A DNA stretch of 64,000 nt from Lachnospiraceae bacterium. GTDB lineage: Bacteria > Bacillota > Clostridia > Lachnospirales > Lachnospiraceae. The notes beneath the pieces are model-generated. The model had not been told where the DNA came from and made no database searches. It saw only the letters and a list, made by a program, of their open reading frames with translations. Below are positions 16,409 through 25,400 of this stretch, piece by piece (position 1 is the stretch's first letter; each line of letters starts with the position of its first letter). The position numbers and the translations under genes are program-made. The stretch is taken from positions 1-64,000 of the forward strand of contig RYVZ01000007.1 of the NCBI GenBank assembly GCA_003979345.1. The letters run 5' to 3'.

Positions 16409-19400
16409 ATGAATACAATTTGCAGAGATATCTTTCGGGCGATACACGAGGGGAAATGGCTAAGCATTGAATATCTGAACAAAGAGGATAAGAATACAAA
16501 ATACTGGATTGGGATTCAAAATCTGGATGTTCAAAGGCGGACGTTATCGGTCGAAGGACTTCATTTGGGAGAATATACGGTTTGCAGACTTGACAAAATC
16601 AGAATTGACGCGATTCAGGCATCGAAAGTAGTAGAAGGTTCCTACTATCCTGTGAACAAAGAGCTTGTTCAGGATATTTACTTAAACCCTCACAAGTATT
16701 ATGGGCTGTTTGACAATTCGGCAAATCTTAAGATATTGAATTATCTTGAAATGTGCAATCGGCTGGATTCCGTGCCCTATCAGTCGGATTACAAGCTGAT
16801 TCAATATTTGGATCAGGATCAGATCAAGGGTGAAGTTTATCAGTTGAGTGCAGAGCAGTTTCGGGAGATCGTCAGGAGCTTCCAGATTCAGACGCAGCAA
16901 AATGAGCGTGCGGATGGGAGATTGTATATTAAACAGCTTGCGATGAATGTCTTAAGCGTTCGTCATATGACAAAGGGATTACATGTACTTGCGTATCGCA
17001 GATTGAATTTGGATGTTAAGCAGCGCGTCTTGAAGCCGGATGATGAAATCACAATTTGTACCGAATTCAAAATAGACGGGATAAAGCAGAGTATCCGTAA
17101 GTTTTTGGATGCGGAGGAATACGAGCTTCTTGAGGATTTTGAAAACAATCAGGAAAAGATAAAAAATTGTATTGCCGGACATTTGAAACATGGCGGCAGT
17201 CATGTGGATGATATGCCGTATATCATCGGACTGGAGTCGGAGGTTCCTTTGGATCTGCATAAGGAATATCAGGCAATCATAAAAATGTATCAGAAAGACG
17301 AAGTGACCGTGCCGATCAGGGCGTTCTTTGGAGATTTGTTGGAGCGTCCGAAGAAAACAGCGACATACCCGATCATGTTGATTAACCGAAAAATCAATTT
17401 GGATCAACTGCTTGCGATTCACCATGCCATGAAATATCCGATTGCGTATATTCAGGGTCCGCCGGGAACCGGGAAAACGAATACAATTGTTAACACGCTT
17501 GTGACGGCGTTTTTCAATAATCGGACAGTTTTGTTTACATCTTACAACAATCACCCAATCGATGGAGTTTATGAAAAACTTTCTTCTTTGGAATATCGCA
17601 GAAAAAGGATCCCGTTTCCGATTCTGAGGTTAGGCAATCAGGAAAAAGTAAGGGAGACGCTTGTCACAATCCGCAGGCTTTATGAAAGCGTGCGAAATGA
17701 AACAGTGTATGAAAGTACGTTGAATAGCAATAAGGATGAGCGGAGAAGCCGTGCAAAGCGGTTATCTGATATTTTAAAGCGCTATGAGGAGCTTTTAGAC
17801 TTAAAAGAGCGTGAAGAAACAATCGACAGGATGCTTGAGTTTGAGGAGAAAAAGGGAAGTTCCTTACAAATGCTGTCGTTTGAGCAGGATTTGAAAAACC
17901 GGCAGCGAAATATGATCAGCAAAAAGATCGAGACAACGGGTGAAGTTTCGGAAGAAGAAGCAATCCGTCTTTTGGACGATAATATTGAAAAGGTAGAAGA
18001 ATGTATTTATTATGCTTCGGTAGAATGTATTAAAAAAATTAACACGCCAAGATATTTAGACTTGCGGATGATTATTGAAACGGAGGACGAAGAAAAACGG
18101 TTAGAGGCATTTACAAAATATTTGCAGGAAAAGGACAATGTGGTAAAGCTGCTAAAAATTTTCCCAATCATTGCTACAACCTGTATATCCGCACACCGGT
18201 TAGGGGCGCCGGAACCGATTTTTGATATGGTGGTCATGGACGAGGCGAGTCAGTGCAATACGGCGGTATCGCTGGTACCGATCGTACGGGGTTCGAATCT
18301 GATGCTTGTGGGAGACCCCCAGCAGCTCAATCCGGTTATTTTATTGGATGAAGTAACAAACCTTAAGCTGAAAAAACGCTATTCCATCACGGACGAATAT
18401 GACTATTGTAAGAGTTCTGTCTATAAGACATATCTTGCCTGTGATGCCGTCAGCGACGAGACGTTACTGCATAATCATTATCGGTGCCATAAAAAAATTA
18501 TAGATTTTAATAACAAGAAATACTACCACTCCCGACTTTGTATAAAGTCGAATAGCAAAGAAGAACAGCCTCTTGTGTTTCGGGATATGACGGGAGTGCA
18601 TTCAGGTGATAAGAATACGGCGTTTGAAGAAGCACGTGAAATTGCTCAATATGTTCTGTCAAACCGGAATCAAAATATTGGAGTGATTACCCCGTTTGCA
18701 AATCAACGGAAGCTGATTCTGGAAGAGCTGGAACGGGTAAATATAAAGGATGTGACCTGCGGAACAGTACATGCATTTCAGGGCGATGAAAAAGATGTGA
18801 TCCTTTTTTCAACGGCTATCACGGATCAGACTTATGCAGGAACCTATGAGTGGTTAAAAAACAATAAGGAACTGATCAATGTAGCAACCTCAAGGGCGAG
18901 GAACAAATTGATCATATTGTCCAGCAGAAAGAATTTGGAGCGTCTTCATCAAGGAGATGGTGAAGATGATCTATATGAACTGATGCAATATGTATGGTCA
19001 AATGGTGCAACGCAGGTGTCGCCGAAACAGACAAACTCCAGAGCGTTAGGCGTGAAGCCGTTTAGCAGCGTTACGGAGGAAGCATTTTTAGAGAATCTGA
19101 ATCATGCGCTGGAAAATATCTGGCTGACGCAGAATCGCCATACAGTAAAAAAAGAAGTTTCCATTGCGCATGTTTTTCAAGACAATACAAGTTATAATGA
19201 TCTTTTCTATAGCGGGCGGTTTGACTTCGTTGTATATGAAAAACAAGGACTACAGGAAATTCCGGTTTTGGCGATTGAACTGGATGGAAAAGAACATTAT
19301 GAAAATGAGGTGGTAAAAAATCGCGACAGGAAGAAAAATGCGATCTGCAAGGAGCATAACCTTCAGCTGATCCGTGTGGAAAATTCTTATGCAAGAAGGT

Positions 19401-19450
19401 ATCAGCACATTAAGACGATTTTAAGCAATTACTTTGCAATTAAGCATTAG
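16409..19450 (+). CDS. WYL-like / SF1 (Upf1-type) helicase / DUF2726 nuclease-like protein
   Basis: About 1013 residues. Residues 1-75 resemble a WYL-type SH3 barrel (IHEGKWLSIEYLNKEDKNTK). The centre is a superfamily 1 helicase related to Upf1/SMUBP2: Walker A GPPGTGKT at 350-357, Walker B VMDEASQ with D611/E612, then GDPQQLNPV and a C-terminal motif TSRARNKLIIL. An insertion of about 200 residues with coiled-coil character separates motifs I and II. The C-terminal 100 residues match DUF2726-like endonuclease folds, with FDFVVY, then IELDGKEHY (E957, D959, K961) and NLQLIRVE. The start ATG 16409 has AAAAGGGA 6 bases upstream. It is monocistronic. A helicase joined to a nuclease and a ligand-sensing WYL-like part suggests phage defence or DNA repair, but this is inference. 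Confidence 0.82.
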   Translation: MNTICRDIFRAIHEGKWLSIEYLNKEDKNTKYWIGIQNLDVQRRTLSVEGLHLGEYTVCRLDKIRIDAIQASKVVEGSYYPVNKELVQDIYLNPHKYYGLFDNSANLKILNYLEMCNRLDSVPYQSDYKLIQYLDQDQIKGEVYQLSAEQFREIVRSFQIQTQQNERADGRLYIKQLAMNVLSVRHMTKGLHVLAYRRLNLDVKQRVLKPDDEITICTEFKIDGIKQSIRKFLDAEEYELLEDFENNQEKIKNCIAGHLKHGGSHVDDMPYIIGLESEVPLDLHKEYQAIIKMYQKDEVTVPIRAFFGDLLERPKKTATYPIMLINRKINLDQLLAIHHAMKYPIAYIQGPPGTGKTNTIVNTLVTAFFNNRTVLFTSYNNHPIDGVYEKLSSLEYRRKRIPFPILRLGNQEKVRETLVTIRRLYESVRNETVYESTLNSNKDERRSRAKRLSDILKRYEELLDLKEREETIDRMLEFEEKKGSSLQMLSFEQDLKNRQRNMISKKIETTGEVSEEEAIRLLDDNIEKVEECIYYASVECIKKINTPRYLDLRMIIETEDEEKRLEAFTKYLQEKDNVVKLLKIFPIIATTCISAHRLGAPEPIFDMVVMDEASQCNTAVSLVPIVRGSNLMLVGDPQQLNPVILLDEVTNLKLKKRYSITDEYDYCKSSVYKTYLACDAVSDETLLHNHYRCHKKIIDFNNKKYYHSRLCIKSNSKEEQPLVFRDMTGVHSGDKNTAFEEAREIAQYVLSNRNQNIGVITPFANQRKLILEELERVNIKDVTCGTVHAFQGDEKDVILFSTAITDQTYAGTYEWLKNNKELINVATSRARNKLIILSSRKNLERLHQGDGEDDLYELMQYVWSNGATQVSPKQTNSRALGVKPFSSVTEEAFLENLNHALENIWLTQNRHTVKKEVSIAHVFQDNTSYNDLFYSGRFDFVVYEKQGLQEIPVLAIELDGKEHYENEVVKNRDRKKNAICKEHNLQLIRVENSYARRYQHIKTILSNYFAIKH

Positions 19451-19500
19451 ACAGGAAAAGGATTCTTAATGTGGCAATCATCTGACAGGAGGAAGACAAC

Positions 19501-20166
19501 ATGATCAAAGCAGTATTTCTTGATTTTTACGGAACCGTCGTTCACGAGGACGGCGAGGTCATTCAGAAGATCACGCAGATTATTCACGAAACAGGCGATA
19601 TGGAGGAAACGTCTAAGATCGCCGCATTCTGGTGGAAGGAATTTCAGGAGATGTGTGACAAAGCATACGGTGATGCGTTTGAGACACAGAGAGTGTTGGA
19701 ATTAAAATCTCTGCGCAATACAATCTCATGGTTCCACTCGTCGGCAGATGAGGAAAAACTGAGCGGACAGATGTTTGAACATTGGCAGAATCCGCCTGTT
19801 TTTGAAGATACAAAAGAGTTTCTTGAACAATGTTCAGTACCGGTATACATTGTTTCTAATACGGATAATGTGGACGTTGAGGAGGCAATGCGGTTTCACG
19901 GACTATCCGCCGCAGGAGTATTTACGTCGGAAGACGCCAGATCCTATAAACCGAGGCGGGAGCTGTTTGAACTGGCGCTGAATACGACGGGATGTAAGCC
20001 GGAGGAGGTCGTTCATATCGGCGATTCCTTAAACAGTGATGTCAAAGGAGCGTCACAGCTTGGCATCCGCACGATCTGGCTGAACCGGAACGGAAAAGAA
20101 GTGCCGGAGGGAGTGAGCGCTGTGAACAGTCTGACAGAGGCGCTGGAAATCATAAAGACTTTATAG
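19501..20166 (+). CDS. HAD family hydrolase (haloacid dehalogenase-like variant)
   Basis: This 221-residue HAD enzyme has motif I as FLDFYGTVV (nucleophile D8) with Tyr instead of the second Asp that phosphatases use as acid/base. That DxYGT form is typical of 2-haloacid dehalogenases and some divergent phosphatases. Motif II is VYIVSNTDN, motif III SYKPRRELF (Lys), motif IV VVHIGDSLNSDVKGA. The cap lies between residues 15 and 95. The substrate is unknown. GGAGGAAG precedes the ATG; the gap from the helicase gene is only 50 bases, so cotranscription is possible. Confidence 0.88.
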   Translation: MIKAVFLDFYGTVVHEDGEVIQKITQIIHETGDMEETSKIAAFWWKEFQEMCDKAYGDAFETQRVLELKSLRNTISWFHSSADEEKLSGQMFEHWQNPPVFEDTKEFLEQCSVPVYIVSNTDNVDVEEAMRFHGLSAAGVFTSEDARSYKPRRELFELALNTTGCKPEEVVHIGDSLNSDVKGASQLGIRTIWLNRNGKEVPEGVSAVNSLTEALEIIKTL

Positions 20167-20271
20167 GGCGATCATACACAGATCGGATAACGGTGCAGAC
20201 AGTAGAAGTATCAAATTGTGAACGGAGCAGATCATCTGAAAATCGCAACCTTCACATTCAATTCAAAAAAG

Positions 20272-20312
20272 TATGGTAAGATATCAAAAACGGGATGTCT
20301 TACCATATTTTT
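20272..20312 (+). terminator. Terminator-like inverted repeat
   Basis: TATGGTAAGA at 20272-20281 and TCTTACCATA at 20298-20307 form a perfect 10-bp stem with a 16-base loop, followed by TTTTTAAT. It probably ends the HAD gene transcript; the low GC content of the stem makes it moderate in strength. Confidence 0.6.
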
Positions 20313-20385
20313 AATGAGAACATTATTTGACAAAGAAACTTTTGACAAAGAAACTTTGATAAAGACATTATTTGATAAGGACATT
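20311..20385 (+). repeat. Five tandem 15-bp units upstream of the two-component genes
   Basis: Five consecutive 15-base units, the second and third identical (TTTGACAAAGAAACT at 20326 and 20341), the others diverged (for example TTTGATAAGGACATT at 20371). Read forward they give repeats such as FDKET, but the frame at 20218-20460 has no convincing ribosome site, so I treat it as non-coding. This 310-base gap otherwise holds only the terminator above. Confidence 0.75.
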
Positions 20386-20477
20386 TTGTGTTTCACTATG
20401 AGACTTTGTTTTTTCTTTGCTTTTAGTATGGACACTCTGTTTTTGGCAAAAACATTCTGAAGCGGGGGAGGCGGGCA

Positions 20478-21212
20478 ATGTCTGACGGAGCGATTCTTTT
20501 ACAGGAGGGCGGGGGCGTGAAAGAGCATACAGATAAGAAGAAAATCCTGATCGTAGAAGACGATCAGCAGATCCAAGAACTGCTGCATGATTTTTTGATC
20601 GAAGCAGGTTATGAGGTCGTAACGGCGTCCGATGGAGTGGAGGCGCTTTCCGAGTTTGAAAAGGAGCCATTCGACCTGATCCTGCTGGATGTGATGCTGC
20701 CAAAGATCGACGGCTTTGCCGTCTGCGAGGTCATCCGTCAGAAATCCGATGTGGCGATCGTGATGCTGACGGCGCTGGACGATGAGGCGCATCAGATCCG
20801 GGGGCTGGACCTGCAGGTGGACGATTATCTGACGAAGCCGTTTTCCATGCCGATCCTGATACGGAAGATCGCGGCTGTGCTGCGCAGGCAGAACAGAAGG
20901 GAGGAAGCGCCTAAGACGCTTATCTATCGGGAGATGGTGCTCGATCTGGATGCTTATAAGGTTACCATAAATCAAGAGTGCGTAGAATTGACGCCGAGGG
21001 AATTTGAAATCTTAAGGGAGCTGCTGCTCCATCAGGGCAGAATTTTAACACGCGAGAATCTGCTTGCCTCGCTTTGGAAATATGAATTTTTCGGGGATGA
21101 GAGGATCATTGACACGCATATTAAGAATATCCGCAAAAAGCTCGGCGGCGCGGATTATATTGAGACGATCAGAGGGGTGGGATACCGGATTGATAAAGAG
21201 GATAAAAAGTAA
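20478..21212 (+). CDS. OmpR-family response regulator (VanR-like)
   Basis: This 244-residue regulator has a receiver domain (ILIVEDDQQIQ, phospho-acceptor D in LILLDVMLP, then LTKPF) and a C-terminal winged helix (ELTPREFEILRELLLHQGRILTRENLL, then IDTHIKNIRKKLGG and IRGVGYRI). GGGGAGG at 20465-20471 supports ATG 20478; a GTG at 20517 with its own GGAGGGC site is an alternative that would remove a 13-residue tail ahead of the receiver. It overlaps the kinase gene, so the pair is coupled. The class often senses cell-wall stress; targets might include the adjacent lipoprotein. Confidence 0.93.
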   Translation: MSDGAILLQEGGGVKEHTDKKKILIVEDDQQIQELLHDFLIEAGYEVVTASDGVEALSEFEKEPFDLILLDVMLPKIDGFAVCEVIRQKSDVAIVMLTALDDEAHQIRGLDLQVDDYLTKPFSMPILIRKIAAVLRRQNRREEAPKTLIYREMVLDLDAYKVTINQECVELTPREFEILRELLLHQGRILTRENLLASLWKYEFFGDERIIDTHIKNIRKKLGGADYIETIRGVGYRIDKEDKK

Positions 21213-22602
21213 ATTGTCGGTAAAGGTTTTTATAATGACGGCGGTGCTGACGGCAGTCTGCTGCGGCATCACGTATTTCTGTATTGTCCGCTTTGCACCT
21301 TATATTTATCAACACAGAGTGGAGGAGGCAGACGGCTGGCAATTCGAGCTTGCGGCACAGTTGGATAATCAACCCAGAGAGGGGATTCCGGAATGCATCA
21401 ACTTCCTTAGTGAGCTGCTTGCCGATAATCTGGATCATGAATATGTATTTCATATTTTCGGGGATACGGGAGAGGAGCTTCGGCTGCCGTACTTAGACGC
21501 CGTGACGGGGAAACGCATAGAAGATTATGAAGACTGCGAAAAAACGGATATCAGCACGTTTCGGATGTGGGACGGTGAGGAAACATATGTCGTGTTTGTG
21601 GCAAAGAATACAGAGCTGGAAAGTCAGACAGCGGATGCGATCAGGAAAGCACTGCCGGTTCTCAGTGTAGTGGTTGTTCTGGTATCGACGGCCGCCGCCA
21701 TTTTTTATACATGGTATATGACAAGACCGGTCAAAAAAATCAGCGCGATCGCAAGGCGGATGGCGGATATGGAGTTTGACGTGCGCTGTCCGGTCCGCCG
21801 TTCGGATGAGGTCGGCGTGCTCTCTGACAGCTTAAATGAGATGGCGCACAGGCTGTCGGCGGCGCTCTTGGAGCTTCGGGAGGCGAACGGTAAGCTACAG
21901 GAAGATATTGACCGTGAACGACAGTTGGAACAACAGCGTCTGGCGTTTTTTTCCGCGGCGTCCCATGAACTGAAAACGCCGATCACGATCATCAAAGGGC
22001 AGTTGGAAGGCATGCTCTATCAGGTGGGGCGCTATCAGGACAGAGAGACCTATCTCGCGCGGTCGCTGGAAGTCACAAATACGCTGGAAACAATGGTGCA
22101 GGAATTGTTGACGATATCACGTTTAGAAACACCGGGCTATATTTGCAAAAAAAGCAGGGTGGATATGAGCAGGCTTGCGGCTGACCGGATCGCAGTGCTT
22201 TCCGAATTGTTTTTGCAGCGGGAACTGACGCTTGAGACTTTTCTTTCGCCCGATATGGCCGTGATGGGGGATGCGCGCCTGCTTGAAAAAGTACTGGATA
22301 ATCTGCTTGGCAATGCGGCGGCGTATTCTCCTGCCGGAAACCGCGTGACGGTGAAACTATGGAAAGAGGCGGGAGTCATGATTTTTTCAGTTGAGAATAC
22401 GGGGGTACAGATTCCGGAGGAAGCGCTGCCGAAATTGTTTGAGGCTTTTTACCGGGTCGATGCATCACGCAGCCGTCAGACCGGAGGAAGCGGTCTCGGT
22501 CTGTACATCGTAAAGACGATCCTTGATCTGCATGGAGCGGCGGTCAGAATTGAAAACACGGAGCAGGGCGTGGCGGCGACGGTGCGGATGCCCTGCCTGT
22601 GA
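21190..22602 (+). CDS. Sensor histidine kinase with HAMP domain (VanS-like)
   Basis: About 470 residues. Two membrane helices (VFIMTAVLTAVCCGITYFC near the start and VLSVVVVLVSTAAAIFYTWY near residue 160) enclose an extracellular sensor of about 120 residues. HAMP follows, then HisKA with SAASHELKTPITIIKGQLE, and HATPase with VLDNLLGNAAAYS and SGLGLYIVKTILDLHG. The start is not certain: the frame is open from 21064, but that part is shadow of the regulator. TTG 21190, with GGGGTGGG 8 bases upstream and overlapping the regulator end, fits best; ATG 21235 would cut the first helix. The signal is unknown. Confidence 0.88.
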   Translation: MIKRIKSKLSVKVFIMTAVLTAVCCGITYFCIVRFAPYIYQHRVEEADGWQFELAAQLDNQPREGIPECINFLSELLADNLDHEYVFHIFGDTGEELRLPYLDAVTGKRIEDYEDCEKTDISTFRMWDGEETYVVFVAKNTELESQTADAIRKALPVLSVVVVLVSTAAAIFYTWYMTRPVKKISAIARRMADMEFDVRCPVRRSDEVGVLSDSLNEMAHRLSAALLELREANGKLQEDIDRERQLEQQRLAFFSAASHELKTPITIIKGQLEGMLYQVGRYQDRETYLARSLEVTNTLETMVQELLTISRLETPGYICKKSRVDMSRLAADRIAVLSELFLQRELTLETFLSPDMAVMGDARLLEKVLDNLLGNAAAYSPAGNRVTVKLWKEAGVMIFSVENTGVQIPEEALPKLFEAFYRVDASRSRQTGGSGLGLYIVKTILDLHGAAVRIENTEQGVAATVRMPCL

Positions 22603-22732
22603 AAATGGCAATGTTGGGTCCTGCGTTGTGCCGCCAGCACTGTTTATCTCCACATAAAAAACATATTTGTTTCAAGCGTACTCCAAACACTTCCGTTATT
22701 CTAAAATAAAAAAGAATCACGGAGGTGTTTTT

Positions 22733-24883
22733 ATGAAGGAAAAAAGAAGGATGACAGGAGGGGCGGCGAACGAGCCGGGAAAAAGAGCCGTGAAAAGGGA
22801 CGGAAGAAAAGGACACAGGATTCTTATGACAGCGGCGTCGGTTCTAACGGCTGCCGCAATGCTGGGCGGATGTGCAGCACAATATTGTGCAGCACAGTAT
22901 AGTGCCGCGCAATATTGTGCTGCACCGTACAGTACCGCACAGCTTAATACTGCATACAATGCATCCACGCCGTGGCAGTCCGATACGGAGAGCGTGCTGC
23001 AAACGGCGGGCGGAGACAGCCGGCTGCCATCGGCGCCCGGAAATATGCCGGGATTTACGGAGGAAGAGTATCAGAAACTTGAGGCGCTGCGGTGGGACGG
23101 CTATGAAGATATGAGCATTTCTGCATACCGAAATGCAGTCGCAGAGCTGACGGATTCGGCGGAGTATATGAATTTGCTGGACCGGTTTTCCGCGAGCAGG
23201 ACGTTTGATGCGATGAAGGACAGTGATGGGACTGCTTCGTTCTTTTTTTATATTTTAGAACCGCTCACTGCCGAGCGGTATCGGACAAGAAGCTTTGGCG
23301 GATTTGCGCAGAGCAGTGAATCCGCGGATGCTGACAGGGCGATCATGGAGTTTTTTATCACGCTTACGATTCTGGACGGTGATAAACTGACCGTGGGGGA
23401 GTATAATGCTGCGAGGATCGGCGTGACGGACGGCATGCAGGGGCTTTTGGAAGGGAGGCAGAACAGTCAGCTTGCGGAGGAAGCTTCCATGCGGGAAGTG
23501 ATCGACGATGAAATAACGCGTCTGACCGCAGAATGGGGAAGCAGCGCGCTTCAGATCAGTGTGGAATATGTCTATATGCCGCTCGCTGCGTATGACGGAT
23601 ACCGCGGAGATTCGCAGGAGGGGCAGGGAATTCGGCAGAATGACCCTGAGAGCGGGGAATTTCAGCAGGATCAAGAATGCCGCGAATACCCAAATGGGAC
23701 AAAAGAAGATTATGATTCGCTGTTTGTTTTGATGAAGCCGGGGTATGAAAACATGCTCCTTTCGGATTTTAACCGGAAGCTGCTCGATTGGGCGAATGAA
23801 GATTACGAGCGGGCGGAACGGATCGGCGGCGACGTGGGGTATTATGATTTTGCGGTTCCGCTCACGAGAGAAGAACGTCATTTTGTTACGGTGAGCGCGA
23901 ATTATTCCCATATGGAAAATGCAAAGATGGTTCAATCGCATTATACGGGCAGGGAGGAAGAGGATCCGTATGTCAATCAGGATCTTGGCTATAAACAATT
24001 GGAAGAATGCGGACGCGGCGCTTATTGCGGGCTTTGGTATCAGTTTTCCTATCATATTGACGATCGCAGCAAAATGACGGTTGGCGAGCGTGACCGCTGT
24101 ATTGAGGGGATGACATCTGAGATACGCTTGTTTTGGAATGAGACGGGGATCAGAACGCTGCTGACAATGGAAGAAGAGGATGTTGCACAGATTTTGCGGG
24201 AGATTGCAGATCAGAACAGCACGGAACGGTTGACGCTTTCCATCGAAGCCGTCAGCTATGAAAAAAATGATGAGCGGTGGGAAGCGGAGGAAGCCGGAAG
24301 AAGAGAAGCGGAAGCATGCATGCGGGACAGCCTTGCCGCATATGACAGCCTTGCTGCATACCGGACGGATGGTTATGAGGATAAAACCGTTGCAGAGTTC
24401 AATGCAATGCTCGCTTCCGATGATGATCAGCTGGGTCAGGCGTTGGAGGCATATGCTCTGGCAACGGTTTCTGATTCGGATGAAAATGCTGAGTTTTTTC
24501 AAGTGACGCTTAGAGCTTCTTTGAGTGAATTGTATGGTGAGAAGTTTGGGGAGCCTGCTTTTTTTTCTTGGAATCCGGTGAAAAAAGGACGGTCATATAT
24601 AGATCCGGTCGAAAGGGAACTTCTATATGAGAACTATTATGTAAACGTCAATTTGGAATACCGCATCCGGAAGCCAAAAGAGGTGACGGTTGGCGAGCGG
24701 GACCGGGCGCTGACGGCAGTCCGTGACGGACTTCAAAGCTATCTTGACAGCTTAAGCTGGGAAGAGATCATGGAAAGAAACATGCAGGCAGAATTGGAAT
24801 GGAAAACTGCGGAGCTGATCCGGCAGTACGTACCTGAGGGAATGGAGATTTCGTTTGACATCCTGTTGGATGACTTTATCTGA
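22733..24883 (+). CDS. Lipoprotein with three tandem ~210-residue repeats, function unknown
   Basis: About 716 residues. A basic N-terminus and hydrophobic segment lead to the lipobox MLGGC (C47), so it should be lipid-anchored outside the cell. Right after C47 come five copies of a 5-residue unit (AAQYC-like). The rest contains three related domains, marked by DGYEDMSISAY (near 122), PGYENMLLSDFN (near 336) and DGYEDKTVAEFN (near 546), each followed about 100 residues later by LTVGEYNAARIGV, MTVGERDRCIEGM and VTVGERDRALTAV. I do not recognise the domain; no catalytic motif is evident. ATG 22733 follows CGGAGGTG. The gene lies 130 bases after the sensor kinase on the same strand and may be its target. 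A terminator follows. Confidence 0.78.
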   Translation: MKEKRRMTGGAANEPGKRAVKRDGRKGHRILMTAASVLTAAAMLGGCAAQYCAAQYSAAQYCAAPYSTAQLNTAYNASTPWQSDTESVLQTAGGDSRLPSAPGNMPGFTEEEYQKLEALRWDGYEDMSISAYRNAVAELTDSAEYMNLLDRFSASRTFDAMKDSDGTASFFFYILEPLTAERYRTRSFGGFAQSSESADADRAIMEFFITLTILDGDKLTVGEYNAARIGVTDGMQGLLEGRQNSQLAEEASMREVIDDEITRLTAEWGSSALQISVEYVYMPLAAYDGYRGDSQEGQGIRQNDPESGEFQQDQECREYPNGTKEDYDSLFVLMKPGYENMLLSDFNRKLLDWANEDYERAERIGGDVGYYDFAVPLTREERHFVTVSANYSHMENAKMVQSHYTGREEEDPYVNQDLGYKQLEECGRGAYCGLWYQFSYHIDDRSKMTVGERDRCIEGMTSEIRLFWNETGIRTLLTMEEEDVAQILREIADQNSTERLTLSIEAVSYEKNDERWEAEEAGRREAEACMRDSLAAYDSLAAYRTDGYEDKTVAEFNAMLASDDDQLGQALEAYALATVSDSDENAEFFQVTLRASLSELYGEKFGEPAFFSWNPVKKGRSYIDPVERELLYENYYVNVNLEYRIRKPKEVTVGERDRALTAVRDGLQSYLDSLSWEEIMERNMQAELEWKTAELIRQYVPEGMEISFDILLDDFI
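22874..22948 (+). repeat. Five in-frame 15-bp repeats after the lipobox, with nested palindrome
   Basis: Units read AAQYC, AAQYS, AAQYC, AAPYS, TAQLN. GCACAATATTGTGC at 22877-22890 is a perfect 14-base palindrome created at a unit boundary, so the repeat can fold on either strand. Confidence 0.85.
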
Positions 24884-24918
24884 CGGATCTGGGAAACGGA
24901 AAAACTGCATATTGATGG

Positions 24919-24957
24919 AAAGGACATTCATTCAGAAATTGATGGATGTCCTTTTTT
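24919..24957 (+). terminator. Rho-independent terminator of the lipoprotein gene
   Basis: AAAGGACATTCAT at 24919-24931 pairs with ATGGATGTCCTTT at 24942-24954 (one wobble), followed by a T-run. Confidence 0.85.
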
Positions 24958-24992
24958 GCGTAAGAAATGCGCGTTTTGGGGGGAGAGCTATA

Positions 24993-25039
24993 AATATTTT
25001 ACAAAAGTATTATGCATTTGTAAAATATTGTGATATAAT
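24993..25039 (+). promoter_or_regulatory. 13-bp perfect inverted repeat ahead of a TATAAT box
   Basis: AATATTTTACAAA at 24993-25005 and TTTGTAAAATATT at 25017-25029 are exact inverted repeats with an 11-base spacer, 5 bases upstream of TATAAT (25034-25039). The right arm covers the -35 region. This is the layout of a dimeric repressor or activator site for the monooxygenase gene. Confidence 0.7.
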
Positions 25040-25067
25040 AATAGGTAATATGGAAAGGAATACCCCA

Positions 25068-25400
25068 ATGAGTATAACGGTGAATCTGTATTATACAGGC
25101 AAAAACGACAATGCTCGAAGATTTGCGGAAGAGATGGAGCAGAGCGGAACTGCCGATGCTGTGCGTGCCGAGGCTGGAAATCTCCGTTATGAATATTTTC
25201 TTCCACTGAAGGATCCGGAGACAGTTCTGCTGATTGATTCATGGGAGGATCAGCATGCGATCGACCGGCATCATGCATCGCCGATGATGGAAACAATCGC
25301 GGCACTGAGAGAAAAGTATGATTTGCATATGAGAGTGGAGCGTTATCGTTCGGATGAGGAGGGAATACCGTCCTCGGATGAAACATTTATCAGAACATGA
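25068..25400 (+). CDS. Putative quinol monooxygenase (ABM domain)
   Basis: This 110-residue protein is of the antibiotic biosynthesis monooxygenase (YgiN/Lsr-like) type: a dimeric ferredoxin-like fold, with YYTGKNDNARRFAEEM, then LRYEYFLPLKDPETVLLIDSW and DQHAIDRHHASPMM. The RY-Y-F-P, VLLIDSW and HH-S-M pattern is typical. Family members act on quinones or other small aromatics, but many have no known substrate. ATG 25068 has GGAAAGGAA 7 bases upstream. It has its own promoter with a palindromic operator candidate, suggesting induction by a small molecule or redox signal. Confidence 0.87.
   Translation: MSITVNLYYTGKNDNARRFAEEMEQSGTADAVRAEAGNLRYEYFLPLKDPETVLLIDSWEDQHAIDRHHASPMMETIAALREKYDLHMRVERYRSDEEGIPSSDETFIRT

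Noticed and set aside
20218..20460. Eighty-codon forward frame over the 15-bp repeats
   Set aside because: No ribosome site and the frame is produced by repeat units that are multiples of three; the C-terminal part has no familiar features.
22874..22948. CRISPR-like array
   Set aside because: Units are only 15 bases, contiguous without spacers and in frame with a lipoprotein; no array of that type was found anywhere in the window.
23255..24502. Minus-strand frame of 415 codons opposite the lipoprotein gene
   Set aside because: Shadow of the repeated lipoprotein; no ribosome site or known motif, and the plus-strand frame has a lipobox and internal repeats.
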